Assembly (NCBI RefSeq): GCF_020297365.1
Contig: NZ_JAIXIG010000003.1
Coordinates: forward strand, 100,205 to 164,204
DNA length: 64,000 bases
Reading direction: 5' to 3'
DNA from: Curtobacterium oceanosedimentum
GTDB taxonomy: Bacteria; Actinomycetota; Actinomycetes; Actinomycetales; Microbacteriaceae
Shown here: positions 39,269 through 47,836 of the stretch, one piece after another
How positions within the stretch are numbered: the stretch's first letter is position 1
How the letters are laid out: the number at the start of each line of letters is the position of its first letter
The notes under the pieces: model-generated
What the model was told of the DNA's origin: nothing
Seen by the model: only the letters and a program-made list of their open reading frames with translations
Databases searched by the model: none
Translations under genes and position numbers: made by a program

Positions 39269-40384
39269 GTGCGCATCATCGTGGCTCCGGACTCGTTCAA
39301 GGGCACCGCGACGGCAGCCGCGATCGCCGCGGCTATCCGCGACGGCTGGCTGACCGAACGCCCCGACGACGACGTCGTCCTCGTCCCGATGGCCGACGGC
39401 GGCGAGGGCACGCTCGACGCCTTCGCGGCCGCGACACCCGGGGCGGTCCGGGTCCCCGTCACCGTGACTGGGCCGGCCGGCACCCCGGTCGACGCCCACT
39501 GGCTCCGGCTGCCCGACGGCCGTGCCGTGGTCGAGCTCGCGGCGACGAGCGGCCTGCCCCTGCTCGACGAGCCGCTGCCCGACACCGCGACGAGCCGCGG
39601 CTTCGGTGAGGCGATCGCCGCCGCACTCGACGCCGGGGCGACCGGACTCGTGCTCGGCATCGGCGGCAGCGCCTCGACCGACGGCGGCGTCGACGCACTC
39701 ATCGGGCTCGGCGCACTCGTCCACGTCGATCCCGCGGTCCCCGAGCACCCGCCGCGGTGGCGTCAGGGAGCGGAACTGCTGGACGACGTCACGTCCGTCG
39801 ACACGACGCACCTGCGCCGCCCACCCGCGCAGGGTGCCGTCGTGCTCACCGACGTGACCTCGCCCCTGCTCGGACCGGACGGCGCGGCCGCGGTCTTCGG
39901 CGCGCAGAAGGGCATCACGCCCGACCGTGTGGCGGCGTTCGACGCACGGTTGGCCGACTGGGCGCGCTGCTTCCCCGAGGTCGACCCGTCGACGCCCGGT
40001 GCCGGTGCTGCCGGTGGTGTCGGCTTCGGGCTGCTCGCGTGGGGCGCGACGCTGGTCGGCGGGGCGCAGGGCATCGCTGACGTCCTGGGCCTGCCGGCAC
40101 TGCTCGACGGTGCCGACGTGGTGGTCACGGGCGAGGGTCGGTACGACGCGCAGTCCGCCGTCGGCAAGGTCCCGAGCGCCGTGCGGGCGTCGGCGGCGGC
40201 GCACGCGCCCGGTGCCCGCGCGATGCTCGTCGCCGGGGACATCGACGCCCCGCTCGACGACTTCGACGCCGCGGCCTCGCTGACGGTGCTCGCGACGCAG
40301 ACGACGGGCGAACCCGACGACGCCCTGGCCGACCCGCTGCGCTTCGCCCGCATCGCCGGACAGCGACTCGCCCGACTGGTCTGA
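39269..40384 (+). CDS. glxK: Glycerate kinase
   Basis: A 371-residue class II glycerate kinase (GarK/GlxK family) that phosphorylates glycerate with ATP. It starts MRIIVAPDSFKGTATAAAIA and contains VPMADGGEGTLDAF, LVLGIGGSASTDGGVDAL and the glycine-rich GAGAAGGVGFGLLAWGA with VVTGEGRYDAQS. The GTG start lies exactly 6 nt after TACGGT with no Shine-Dalgarno sequence. It is monocistronic, with inverted repeats (39179-39206) in the gap before it. Confidence 0.94.
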   Translation: MRIIVAPDSFKGTATAAAIAAAIRDGWLTERPDDDVVLVPMADGGEGTLDAFAAATPGAVRVPVTVTGPAGTPVDAHWLRLPDGRAVVELAATSGLPLLDEPLPDTATSRGFGEAIAAALDAGATGLVLGIGGSASTDGGVDALIGLGALVHVDPAVPEHPPRWRQGAELLDDVTSVDTTHLRRPPAQGAVVLTDVTSPLLGPDGAAAVFGAQKGITPDRVAAFDARLADWARCFPEVDPSTPGAGAAGGVGFGLLAWGATLVGGAQGIADVLGLPALLDGADVVVTGEGRYDAQSAVGKVPSAVRASAAAHAPGARAMLVAGDIDAPLDDFDAAASLTVLATQTTGEPDDALADPLRFARIAGQRLARLV

Positions 40385-40504
40385 CCCGCGTCTGTCGGTC
40401 CGCACAGGGGTGTCCTGGTTGTACCTCCCACCCGATGGCGCGCTCCACGAGACTGGGACGTGGGCCGCACCCGGCCCGGACACTCCACCCCCACGAGGAG
40501 ACTA

Positions 40505-41551
40505 TTGCGTACCGTCAACGCCTACGCGGCACCGTCCGCCACCGAGCCGCTCGTCAAGACCACCATCACCCGTCGTGACGTCGGCGCGAACGACGTCGAG
40601 ATCGACATCGCCTACGCCGGCATCTGCCACTCGGACATCCACACCGTACGCGGTGAGTGGGGTCCCATCCAGTACCCGCAGGTCGTCGGCCACGAGATCG
40701 TCGGCCACGTCACCGCCGTCGGCGAGAACGTCACCAAGCACCAGGTCGGCGACCGCGTCGGCGTGGGCTGTATGGTCAACTCGTGCGGCGAGTGCGAGAA
40801 CTGCCTCGCCGGCGAGGAGCAGTACTGCCTCAAGGGCAACATCCAGACCTACGCGGGCGTCGACCCGGCCGACGGCAGCATCACCCAGGGCGGCTACTCG
40901 CAGGCCGTCGTGGTGAACGAGGACTTCGTGCTCCGCGTCCCCGAGTCGCTCGACATCGAGAAGGTCGCGCCGCTGCTCTGCGCCGGCATCACCACCTACT
41001 CGCCGCTGCACCACTGGAAGGCCGGCCCCGGCACGAAGGTCGCGGTCGTCGGCATGGGTGGCCTCGGTCACATGGCCGTCAAGATCGCCGTCGCGATGGG
41101 TGCCGAGGTCACGGTGCTGTCGCAGACCACCTCGAAGCAGGAGGACTCGCTCCGCTACGGCGCGACGGCCCACTACGCCACGAAGGACCCGGAGACGTTC
41201 GAGCAGCTCGCGAACTCCTTCGAGCTCATCATCAACACCGTCTCGGCGAAGATCCCGATGGGCGCCTACCTCGGCCTGCTCAAGGTGGACGGCACGCTCG
41301 TCAACGTCGGTGCTCCGTCGGAGCCGCTCGAGGTCCCGGCCTTCGCCCTGATCCCGCGCCGGCTCAGCTGGGCCGGATCGGCCATCGGCGGCATCCGCGA
41401 GACGCAGGAGATGCTCGACTTCTGCGCCGAGCACGACATCCTGCCGGAGACCGAGCTCATCAGCGCCGACCAGATCAACGAGGCCTACGAGCGCGTCCTG
41501 TCGTCGGACGTCCGCTACCGCTTCGTGATCGACGCGGCCACGCTGGCGTAG
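40505..41551 (+). CDS. Zinc-dependent alcohol dehydrogenase (AdhA/YahK-type)
   Basis: A 348-residue medium-chain dehydrogenase, NADP(H)-dependent by family. Catalytic zinc ligands lie in [14 protein letters not shown] and [10 protein letters not shown]; structural zinc ligands are in [15 protein letters not shown]. The cofactor motif is [15 protein letters not shown]. The start is TTG 40505, preceded by GAGGAG. Members reduce aldehydes such as cinnamyl, benzyl or short-chain aldehydes. It ends just before a 48-nt family A palindrome. Confidence 0.93.
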   Translation: MRTVNAYAAPSATEPLVKTTITRRDVGANDVEIDIAYAGICHSDIHTVRGEWGPIQYPQVVGHEIVGHVTAVGENVTKHQVGDRVGVGCMVNSCGECENCLAGEEQYCLKGNIQTYAGVDPADGSITQGGYSQAVVVNEDFVLRVPESLDIEKVAPLLCAGITTYSPLHHWKAGPGTKVAVVGMGGLGHMAVKIAVAMGAEVTVLSQTTSKQEDSLRYGATAHYATKDPETFEQLANSFELIINTVSAKIPMGAYLGLLKVDGTLVNVGAPSEPLEVPAFALIPRRLSWAGSAIGGIRETQEMLDFCAEHDILPETELISADQINEAYERVLSSDVRYRFVIDAATLA

Positions 41552-41563
41552 TCGGCACCACCT

Positions 41564-41611
41564 GACGGACGGAAGGCCCGTTGCCAGCTGGCAACGGGCC
41601 TCCCGTCCGTC
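41564..41611. terminator. 48-nt palindrome between convergent genes (repeat family A)
   Basis: Arms beginning GACGGACGGAAGGCCCGTTG (41564) pair with the complementary half ending at 41611, meeting at CAGCTG with no loop and only one A-C mismatch. It lies 12 nt after the alcohol dehydrogenase stop and 12 nt before the stop of the convergent gene. It is the clearest full-length copy. Confidence 0.8.
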
Positions 41612-41623
41612 GTCTCGGGACCG

Positions 41624-43048
41624 TCAGCCGACCTCGTCGCCGGACGGCAGCGCACCACACCAGTCGACCGACCCGGCGTCGACGCTCGCCTCGAGCGCGC
41701 CGGAGGTCGCGTCCACGATGCTCACCAGCTCGCCGCCGGCCGACTTCGTCGCCACCGCGACGAACTGGCTGTTCGGCGACGGGCAGACCGCCGTGACGCT
41801 CGTGTCGTCCGGGATGGTCACCGGCAGCCGGGAGGCCCGGTCCCCGTCCACACGCACGATCCGTGCCGCGATGGTTCCGTCCGACCGCACGTCCCCCAGC
41901 ACACGCAGGTACGTGTCGTCCGTCAGCTGGGCGATCCGGCCGAGGACGGCCGCATCGGTGCTGGCGGCGGGCGCCTGCAGCGCACGCTCCGCACCGTCGG
42001 TCAGGTCCAGGCGCACGATGCCGGTGCCGGTCTCCACCACCGCCGTGGTGCCGGTGCCGACGAAGCCGTGCAGGTACGTGGCGCTGCCGAGTCGCACGGG
42101 GTCGGCGCGGCCGCTCATGTCGACGAGCACCAGGTCGTCACTGCCGGTGCGGACCAACGCGCTCTCGGTCCGGGGCACGTAGGCCCACTGGCCGACCGTC
42201 ATCGGCACGGCGCCGGTCTGCGGCGTGCCGTCCTCGGCGATCGCCGTCGGCAGGTGGGTGCCGGTCATGTCGACCACGTACAGCCCGGTGTTGCGGGACT
42301 GCCCGGTCGAGGTGTCGGCGTACTCGAAGCCGAACGAGGCGCCGTCGTCCGCCGCGTGCAGCGCCGTGACCCGGCCCGCCGAGGTCGGCAGGGTGAGGTG
42401 CTCGACGGGGGCGTCCGCGTCCTGCACCCCGCCGCTGAGCGGCACGATGTCGACCGAGGAGCGCGCGTCCGTGCCGCTCACCACCACCAGCGAGCGCCCC
42501 AGGCGGGCGTACTCCGAGATCGCGGTCCCCTGGTACACCGTGGTCGCGCCACCGGCGTCGAGCGAGCGGCGCACGATGCGGTCCTGCGCCCCCGGCGCCC
42601 CGGGGACGAGTGCGAGCACGTCCGTGCTGCCGGTCCGGACGGCGGCCGTCAGGTCCGAGGTCGCCCGCTGCCCGGGAGCCCGGACGTCCGTGACGGTGAC
42701 CGTGTAGTCGCTGTCGTAGGTCAGGGGTCCGTCGAACTCGACCGCGATGGTGTTGCCGCTCGACGTCACGGTGTGCGCTGCCGCCGGGCTGACCCGGACG
42801 TCGTCGGGCGACACCCGCTGCAGTGCCTGGTTGGCGGTGAGGATGACGCGCTGTGCCGGCCGGGACACCAGGTCGCCGGCGTCGTACGACACGTCGCGCA
42901 GCCGCGGCCCCTGCTGCGAGCCGACGACCGCGGCGAGCGCGGCGACCACGGCGAGCACGAGCACCACCGCGAGGTACCGGCGGTGGAACCGGTGCGCGAC
43001 CGGTCGGCGCGCGCGGTGGTCCCCACGGCCCGGGGCCTCAGTACTCAT
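41624..43048 (-). CDS. Membrane-anchored protein with Ig-like and beta-propeller-like regions
   Basis: A 474-residue protein with a basic cytoplasmic N-terminus and one hydrophobic segment (YLAVVLVLAVVAALAAVVG), so most of it is outside the cell. VRVSPAAAHTVTSSGNTIAVEFDGPLTYDSDYTVTV (residues about 85-120) looks like an SbsA/Ig-like domain. The rest has repeated beta-rich motifs such as TNTGLYVVDM-like and IVRLDLTDGAE, as in a beta-propeller. It overlaps the TIGR03943 gene by 11 nt and is third in that operon. No enzymatic motif is seen; a role in metal or envelope homeostasis is only inferred. Confidence 0.6.
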   Translation of the reverse strand: MSTEAPGRGDHRARRPVAHRFHRRYLAVVLVLAVVAALAAVVGSQQGPRLRDVSYDAGDLVSRPAQRVILTANQALQRVSPDDVRVSPAAAHTVTSSGNTIAVEFDGPLTYDSDYTVTVTDVRAPGQRATSDLTAAVRTGSTDVLALVPGAPGAQDRIVRRSLDAGGATTVYQGTAISEYARLGRSLVVVSGTDARSSVDIVPLSGGVQDADAPVEHLTLPTSAGRVTALHAADDGASFGFEYADTSTGQSRNTGLYVVDMTGTHLPTAIAEDGTPQTGAVPMTVGQWAYVPRTESALVRTGSDDLVLVDMSGRADPVRLGSATYLHGFVGTGTTAVVETGTGIVRLDLTDGAERALQAPAASTDAAVLGRIAQLTDDTYLRVLGDVRSDGTIAARIVRVDGDRASRLPVTIPDDTSVTAVCPSPNSQFVAVATKSAGGELVSIVDATSGALEASVDAGSVDWCGALPSGDEVG

Positions 43049-43850
43049 ACGGGTCCTCCGGCTGCGCGATCTCGGTGAGCTTCGCGGCCCGGATCACGAT
43101 GCGGGCGTCGGCGGACTGGTCCGGGTTCGCCGCCAGGGCCCCGCGGACGGTGACCCACTGCCCCTCGTCCGGCACGGCGTCGGCGCCCTTGCCGTCGCCG
43201 ACGACCCCGATCCCGACCGGTTGCGCATCGACGGCGCAGCAGCTGATGACGAACCGCGTCAGCGTGAACGAGCCCTGCGGTCCCGGGACGACGAAGCCGG
43301 TGAGCTCGACCTGCTTGCCGACGAGCGCCGTGGTGTCCGTGGTCTGCCGGATGAGCGCGGCCCAGTCCTTGACGCCGTACTCGGAGGTGTCGACACCCTC
43401 GCTGCCGAGCAGCGCGACCGCCGCCTCGGAGCCGGTGGCGTTCGACAGGGTGGCCGAGTCGACGCTGCGCTGCTGTGCGGTCCGCGCGGACAGCGTCGTC
43501 GGCGGCAGCACGAGCATCGCCACGGTGACACCGACCGTGACGACCGCCGCGGCACCACCGAGGGCGAGTCGGACGCCACGACCGCGTGCCGGCGCGTGCG
43601 CTCCGTGGTCGTGCTCGTCCGCCTCGTCGCCGTGGGTGTGACCGTGGCCCCGGGCGATCACGACCAGGCCGGCGATCGACGCGGGCACCCCGACGGCGGC
43701 GAGCACGACCGTGAACACCGAGTAGCGCGGGTTGATGTACAGGTCGAGGTGCCCGACCAGTGCGAGCCAGAGCGTGCAGAGCGCCACGGCGAGCACCGAC
43801 CCGAGGCCCAGGTACGCGGCCGCGTTGCTGCGTGCATCAGACGAGGACAT
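43038..43850 (-). CDS. TIGR03943-family membrane protein
   Basis: A 270-residue protein of the TIGR03943 group, usually paired with DUF318 permeases. Two N-terminal membrane segments are followed by a His-rich loop (HGHTHGDEADEHDHGAH), a third membrane segment and an extracytoplasmic domain with the conserved FVISCCAVDAQPVG. The adjacent cysteines and the His cluster suggest metal handling, often zinc in this family. It overlaps both neighbours in the operon. Confidence 0.85.
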   Translation of the reverse strand: MSSSDARSNAAAYLGLGSVLAVALCTLWLALVGHLDLYINPRYSVFTVVLAAVGVPASIAGLVVIARGHGHTHGDEADEHDHGAHAPARGRGVRLALGGAAAVVTVGVTVAMLVLPPTTLSARTAQQRSVDSATLSNATGSEAAVALLGSEGVDTSEYGVKDWAALIRQTTDTTALVGKQVELTGFVVPGPQGSFTLTRFVISCCAVDAQPVGIGVVGDGKGADAVPDEGQWVTVRGALAANPDQSADARIVIRAAKLTEIAQPEDPYEY

Positions 43851-44850
43851 TCATCACCAACCCGACGGCTCCGGCGAACAGGACGCACACGACGGACAGC
43901 AGCACCAGGAACCGGACCCGGAAGGTCGTGCGCAGCAGGGCGAGCATCTTGACGTCGATGATCGGCCCGATGATCAGGAAGGCCGTGATCGACCCGGGCA
44001 GGAACGTGGACGCGAAGGACAGCGCGAAGAAGGCGTCGACGTTCGAACACAGCGAGATCGTCATGGCGAGCAGGATCATCGCGGCGACGGACAGCACCGG
44101 GTTCGAGCCGATCGCCACCAGGGTGGAGCGGGGCACGGCGACCTGGATGGCGGCGGCGAGGCCGGCACCGACGAACAGCGCCGGCATCATCGTCGCGCTC
44201 TCGCCGCCGAACTGCGCAGCGCTCTGCCGCCAGCGGTGCAGCCCGCGGGGCGCTCCCACGGCGGCACGGCAGCGGGCCTCGAAGGCGGGGAGCAGCAGGT
44301 CGGCGGGACGGCGGTGCGCGGCGACGATCCAGCCGACCAGGTTCGCGACGACGAAGCCGCCCACGATCCGGACCGGCAGGATCCACCCGGACCAGCCGAA
44401 CGCCTGCGCGGTGCTGATGATGACGAGCGGGTTGAGGATCGGCGCGGCCACCAGGAACGTGACCGCCTCGGCCGGGGTGAAGCCGCGCATCATCAGGCCG
44501 CGGGCGAGCGGCACGTTGCCGCACTCGCACACCGGGAACAGCATGCCGATCAGGGAGATGACCGCCCGGCGCCCGAACGCGTTCTGCGGCAGGACCTTCT
44601 CGAGCGCGCCGACCGGCACCCACACCTCGACGACGATCGAGAGCACGATGCCGAGCACCACGAACGGCAGCGACTCGACGACGACGCTGATCGCCAGGGT
44701 CAGGAAGTCCTGCACGACGTCCGGCAGCCCCGCGGTCCCGATGCTCGGGGAGAACAGCCGGATGCCCAGCAGGACGACGACGGCGAGCAGCACGAGGCCC
44801 GGGCCGGTCAGGCTCCGGGTGCGCTGCGGCGGCGGCGTGGTCGTCGTCAC
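43837..44850 (-). CDS. DUF318/YraQ-type permease
   Basis: A 337-residue membrane protein with about eight hydrophobic segments, of the DUF318 (YraQ/UPF0718) permease family. The hallmark GMLFPVCECGNVPLARGLMMRG with C-E-C is present, along with FLVAAPILNPLVIISTAQAFGW and a second conserved block SLCSNVDAFFALSFA. Some members are implicated in metal or organoarsenical transport. The GTG start lies exactly 6 nt after TATCCT, so the transcript is probably leaderless. It heads the three-gene operon. Confidence 0.85.
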   Translation of the reverse strand: MTTTTPPPQRTRSLTGPGLVLLAVVVLLGIRLFSPSIGTAGLPDVVQDFLTLAISVVVESLPFVVLGIVLSIVVEVWVPVGALEKVLPQNAFGRRAVISLIGMLFPVCECGNVPLARGLMMRGFTPAEAVTFLVAAPILNPLVIISTAQAFGWSGWILPVRIVGGFVVANLVGWIVAAHRRPADLLLPAFEARCRAAVGAPRGLHRWRQSAAQFGGESATMMPALFVGAGLAAAIQVAVPRSTLVAIGSNPVLSVAAMILLAMTISLCSNVDAFFALSFASTFLPGSITAFLIIGPIIDVKMLALLRTTFRVRFLVLLSVVCVLFAGAVGLVMNVLV

Positions 44851-44944
44851 CGGGACAGGATAGGCGACCCGTGTCGTGCGAGCCTGCGCCCGCGCCCGGC
44901 AGCGCGACCACGACCGTCCCGGCGACGCGACCGTGCCGCGCGCG

Positions 44945-45511
44945 TCAGACCCGCGCGATGCCCGCCACGTGCCGGTCGAGCGTGTCGATCGCCCACGAGG
45001 CGTCCCCACCGGGGTCGAGCCGCACGATGTGCATCGCGAGCCCGTCGACCAGGGCGTGCAGCCGTCGCGTCTCGTACGGCACGTCGGCGGCGGGGACACC
45101 CACGGCGCGCAGGATCCGGCCGCACCACTCCCGCATCTCGTCGACGACCCGGTCGTGCATCGGGCGCAGCTCGGCGTCGGTCAGGGCCGCGGTGCCGAGG
45201 GCGAGGTAGACGTCGAGCTCGACGCGGCGCTCCTGGTCGAGGGGCAGCAGCTCGAGCAGGACGGCCCGGGCGTAGGCGGTGCCGTGCAGGACGGCCGGGA
45301 TAGCGTCGACACGGTCGGCGGTCGCGTCGAAGACCAGCTCGAGCGCGTGCGATCGGACGCTCGCCTGCGTGGGGAACGTGTAGCGGACGGTGCTCGGCGG
45401 CAGCCCGGCCTCGGCGGCGACGTTCCGCACGCTCAGCGCGCCGATGCCGTCGCGGGCGAGGACCCGGCAGGCCGCCTCGGACACGGTGCGGCGCCGTTCG
45501 TCGACGTCCAT
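44945..45511 (-). CDS. TetR-family transcriptional regulator
   Basis: A 188-residue repressor. The HTH lies in LARDGIGALSVRNVAAEAGLPPSTVRYTFP, and the C-terminal half is helical with WCGRILRAVG and DGLAMHIVRLDPGG. The start is uncertain: ATG 45509-45511 has AGGAG immediately before it, too close, while GTG 45521-45523 adds four residues. It diverges from two small multidrug resistance genes, and palindromic sites lie between, so it probably represses them and releases on binding a cationic drug. Confidence 0.88.
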   Translation of the reverse strand: MDVDERRRTVSEAACRVLARDGIGALSVRNVAAEAGLPPSTVRYTFPTQASVRSHALELVFDATADRVDAIPAVLHGTAYARAVLLELLPLDQERRVELDVYLALGTAALTDAELRPMHDRVVDEMREWCGRILRAVGVPAADVPYETRRLHALVDGLAMHIVRLDPGGDASWAIDTLDRHVAGIARV

Positions 45512-45533
45512 GCTCCTGGCCACGGCGACATAC

Positions 45534-45591
45534 TCGCACAGTCGTACCAAATCGTGCTAGCGTCGACGCCGTTGTCGCACAGTCGTGCGAC
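45534..45591. promoter_or_regulatory. Probable TetR operators in the SMR promoter region
   Basis: GTCGCACAGTCGTGCGAC (45574-45591) has perfect 7-bp arms around AGTC. A related half-degenerate site TCGCACAGTCGTACCA lies at 45534-45549. The two share the core CGCACAGTCGT and are 40 bp apart. A plausible -10 TAGCGT (45558-45563) lies between them. Confidence 0.7.
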
Positions 45592-45616
45592 TACGGCGAC
45601 CGGAAGGATCCACTCC

Positions 45617-45931
45617 ATGGCATGGCTCGTCCTCGTGCTGAGCGGCGTGCTCGAGGCCGTCTGGGCGACGGCACTGAGCGCGTCGGACGGCTTCAAGAAG
45701 GTCGTCCCGACGATCGTGTTCGTCGCCGGGATGGCGCTGAGCATGGTCGGGCTCGCGTTCGCGATGAAGAGCATCCCGGTCGGCACCGCCTACGCCGTCT
45801 GGGTCGGGATCGGGGCGTCGCTGACCGTCGTCGTCGCGGTCCTCCGTCGCCAGGAGGCCGTGTCGTTCGCCCGCCTCGCCCTGGTGTTCGGCCTGGTGGC
45901 GTGCGTCGTCGGCCTCAAGGTGGTGAGCTGA
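45617..45931 (+). CDS. Small multidrug resistance (SMR) protein, subunit 1
   Basis: A 104-residue four-helix membrane protein of the EmrE/SugE family. The essential membrane Glu is in SGVLEAVWATAL, and AFAMKSIPVGTAYAVWVGIGA is the family signature. The WATAL(K/S) pattern resembles SugE/Gdx guanidinium exporters. The ATG follows GGAAGG. The adjacent second subunit suggests a heterodimer, like YkkCD or EbrAB. Confidence 0.93.
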   Translation: MAWLVLVLSGVLEAVWATALSASDGFKKVVPTIVFVAGMALSMVGLAFAMKSIPVGTAYAVWVGIGASLTVVVAVLRRQEAVSFARLALVFGLVACVVGLKVVS

Positions 45932-45932
45932 C

Positions 45933-46286
45933 GTGGCGTGGGTCGTCCTGTTCGTCAGCGCCGCGCTCGAGACCGTGTGGGCGACCGCGCTCGGGGCGAG
46001 CGACGGCTTCACCGAGCCCGGCCCGACGCTGGTGTTCGCCGTCACGATCATCCTCAGCCTGGTGGCGTTCGGCTACGTCCTCAAGCACATCCCGATCAGC
46101 ACGGCGTACGCGGTGTGGACGGGTACCGGCGCGGCCCTGACCGTGCTGTGGGGCATGGCGACCGGCGCCGAGCCCGTCACCGTGCTGCGGGTGCTGTTCA
46201 TCGCCGGGATCGTCGGGTGCGTCGTCGGCCTCAAGCTCGTGCCGGCCCGCCCGGTGGCGGAGTCCACCGCCGAACGCACGCGCTGA
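45933..46286 (+). CDS. Small multidrug resistance (SMR) protein, subunit 2
   Basis: A 117-residue partner with the same organisation: Glu in SAALETVWATALGASDG, signature GYVLKHIPISTAYAVWTGTGA, and a polar 12-residue tail. GTG 45933 is one base after the stop of subunit 1, so the two are translated together. Paired SMR genes usually work as heterodimeric antiporters for quaternary amines or guanidinium compounds. Confidence 0.93.
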   Translation: MAWVVLFVSAALETVWATALGASDGFTEPGPTLVFAVTIILSLVAFGYVLKHIPISTAYAVWTGTGAALTVLWGMATGAEPVTVLRVLFIAGIVGCVVGLKLVPARPVAESTAERTR

Positions 46287-46364
46287 GCGACAGCTCACGC
46301 GCCAGCGATCCCGTGAGGTGTCGCCGACCGCGTGACGTCGGCACGTGCACGTGCACGTGCACCG

Positions 46365-46407
46365 AGACGGACGGGAGGCCCGGTGCCAGCTGGCACCGTC
46401 CCTCCCG
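46365..46407. repeat. Degenerate family A palindrome after the SMR genes
   Basis: GACGGACGGGAGGCCCGGTG begins at 46365 and the second arm keeps CAGCTGGCACCG and CCTCCC but not the outer bases. It is preceded by three and a half copies of GCACGT (46341-46362). The 211-nt gap to the convergent flavin monooxygenase gene contains nothing else recognisable. Confidence 0.6.
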
Positions 46408-46497
46408 GCACGGCCGTCGTGCCGCTGGCGCGTCACGCCGGAACCGGCGGATGGGGCCCACCTCCCGTCCGATCTGCGATCACGCCCACCGCACGTG

Positions 46498-47637
46498 TCA
46501 GACGGACGCGCCCGTCCACTCGTCCTCGGCGGCGACGTGGTCGCTGCCGACCGTGCCGGCGGCCATCGCCGCGGCCACGCGCGAGGCGTGCGACGGCGGG
46601 TCCGACGGCACGTCGGCCGGGCGCCCCTCGTCGTTCAGCTTGCGCAGCTCCGGCACGATGTCCTCGGCGAGGATGTCGATCTGCTCGAGCACCGTCTTGA
46701 GCGGCAGCCCGGCGTGGTCGATGAGGAACAGCTGGCGCTGGTAGTGCCCGACGTGGTCCTTCATGGCCGCGTACCGGTCGATGACCTGCTGCGGCGACCC
46801 GACGGTGAGCGGGGTCTGGGCGGCGAAGTCCTCCATCGAGGGCCCGTGGCCGTAGACCGGGGCGTTGTCGAAGTACGGCCGGAACTCGTCGACGGCGTCC
46901 TGCGAGTTCTTGCGCGCGAAGAACTGCCCGCCCAGGCCGACGATCGCCTGGTCGGCGCGGCCGTGCCCGTAGTGCTCGAAGCGCTGGCGGTACAGGCCGA
47001 CCATCTGCTCGGTGTGCTGGATGGGCCAGAAGATGTTGTTGTGGAAGAAGCCGTCGCCGTAGTAAGCGGCCTGCTCGGCGATCTCGGGCGTGCGGATCGA
47101 GCCGTGCCACACGAACGGCGCGACGCCGTCGAGGGGGCGGGGCGTCGAGGTGAAGCCCTGCAGCGGCGTGCGGAACTTGCCCTGCCAGTTGACGACCTCG
47201 TTCTCCCACAGCTGGCGGACCAGCGCGTAGTTCTCGATCGCCAGGTTGACGCCCTGCCGGATGTCCTGGCCGAACCACGGGTACACCGGGCCGGTGTTGC
47301 CGCGGCCCATCATCAGGTCCATCCGGCCGTCGGACAGGACCTGGAGCATCGCGTACTCCTCGGCGATGCGCACCGGGTCGTTCGTGGTGATGAGCGTCGT
47401 GCTCGTCGACAGGGTGATGTCCTTGGTGCGGGCAGCGAGGTACGCGAGCATGGTCGTCGGGCTGGAGGCGACGAACGGCGGATTGTGGTGCTCCCCCGTG
47501 GCGAAGACGTCGAGGCCGGCCTGGTCGGCGTGCTCGGCGATCGTCGTGATGTCCCGGACGCGGGTGGTGTCGTCCGGCGTGGTGCCGGTCGTGGGGTCGG
47601 TCGTGACGTCACTGACCGTGAAGATGCCGAACTGCAT
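46498..47637 (-). CDS. LLM-class flavin-dependent oxidoreductase
   Basis: A 379-residue luciferase-like monooxygenase using reduced FMN or F420. It begins MQFGIFTVSD and has AEHADQAGLDVFATGEHHNP, LSTSTTLITTNDPVRIAEEY, LSDGRMDLMMGRGNTGPVYPWFG (in parts) and GSPQQVIDRYAAMKD, all family blocks. AGGAGG precedes ATG 47635-47637. Many relatives oxidise small organic or sulphur compounds; the exact substrate is unknown. Confidence 0.92.
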   Translation of the reverse strand: MQFGIFTVSDVTTDPTTGTTPDDTTRVRDITTIAEHADQAGLDVFATGEHHNPPFVASSPTTMLAYLAARTKDITLSTSTTLITTNDPVRIAEEYAMLQVLSDGRMDLMMGRGNTGPVYPWFGQDIRQGVNLAIENYALVRQLWENEVVNWQGKFRTPLQGFTSTPRPLDGVAPFVWHGSIRTPEIAEQAAYYGDGFFHNNIFWPIQHTEQMVGLYRQRFEHYGHGRADQAIVGLGGQFFARKNSQDAVDEFRPYFDNAPVYGHGPSMEDFAAQTPLTVGSPQQVIDRYAAMKDHVGHYQRQLFLIDHAGLPLKTVLEQIDILAEDIVPELRKLNDEGRPADVPSDPPSHASRVAAAMAAGTVGSDHVAAEDEWTGASV

Positions 47638-47676
47638 GATGCGCCGCCTCCTGGCTAGCTGTCGTGTCGAGCATTT

Positions 47677-47692
47677 CGATGCGTTTGCATCG
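47677..47692. promoter_or_regulatory. Palindrome upstream of the flavin monooxygenase gene
   Basis: CGATGCGTTTGCATCG has 6-bp arms around GTTT, 40 nt before the start codon. The local sequence is unusually AT-rich for this genome. It could bind a MarR- or TetR-type regulator; none is encoded next to it. Confidence 0.4.
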
Positions 47693-47836
47693 ACTTGCTG
47701 AGTACAACGTAGCGCAGGGCGTGGCATTCCCGCCAGCCGCGGTGCGGCGCGGACGAGTCCGTCCGATGCGTCCGGTGCGTCCGGTGCGTCAGCCCGTCGG
47801 CCCGTCGGCCTGGAGGCCCGGCTCGGCCCCGCCCGG

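Noticed and set aside
37869..41551. tRNA-Gly as an integration site with a genomic island behind it
   Set aside because: No integrase, no duplicated tRNA 3' end, and the following genes have ordinary codon use and functions.
46341..46362. GCACGT repeats as a regulator-binding array
   Set aside because: Only three and a half units lie in a gap between convergent genes where no promoter is expected; simple slippage is the likelier cause.
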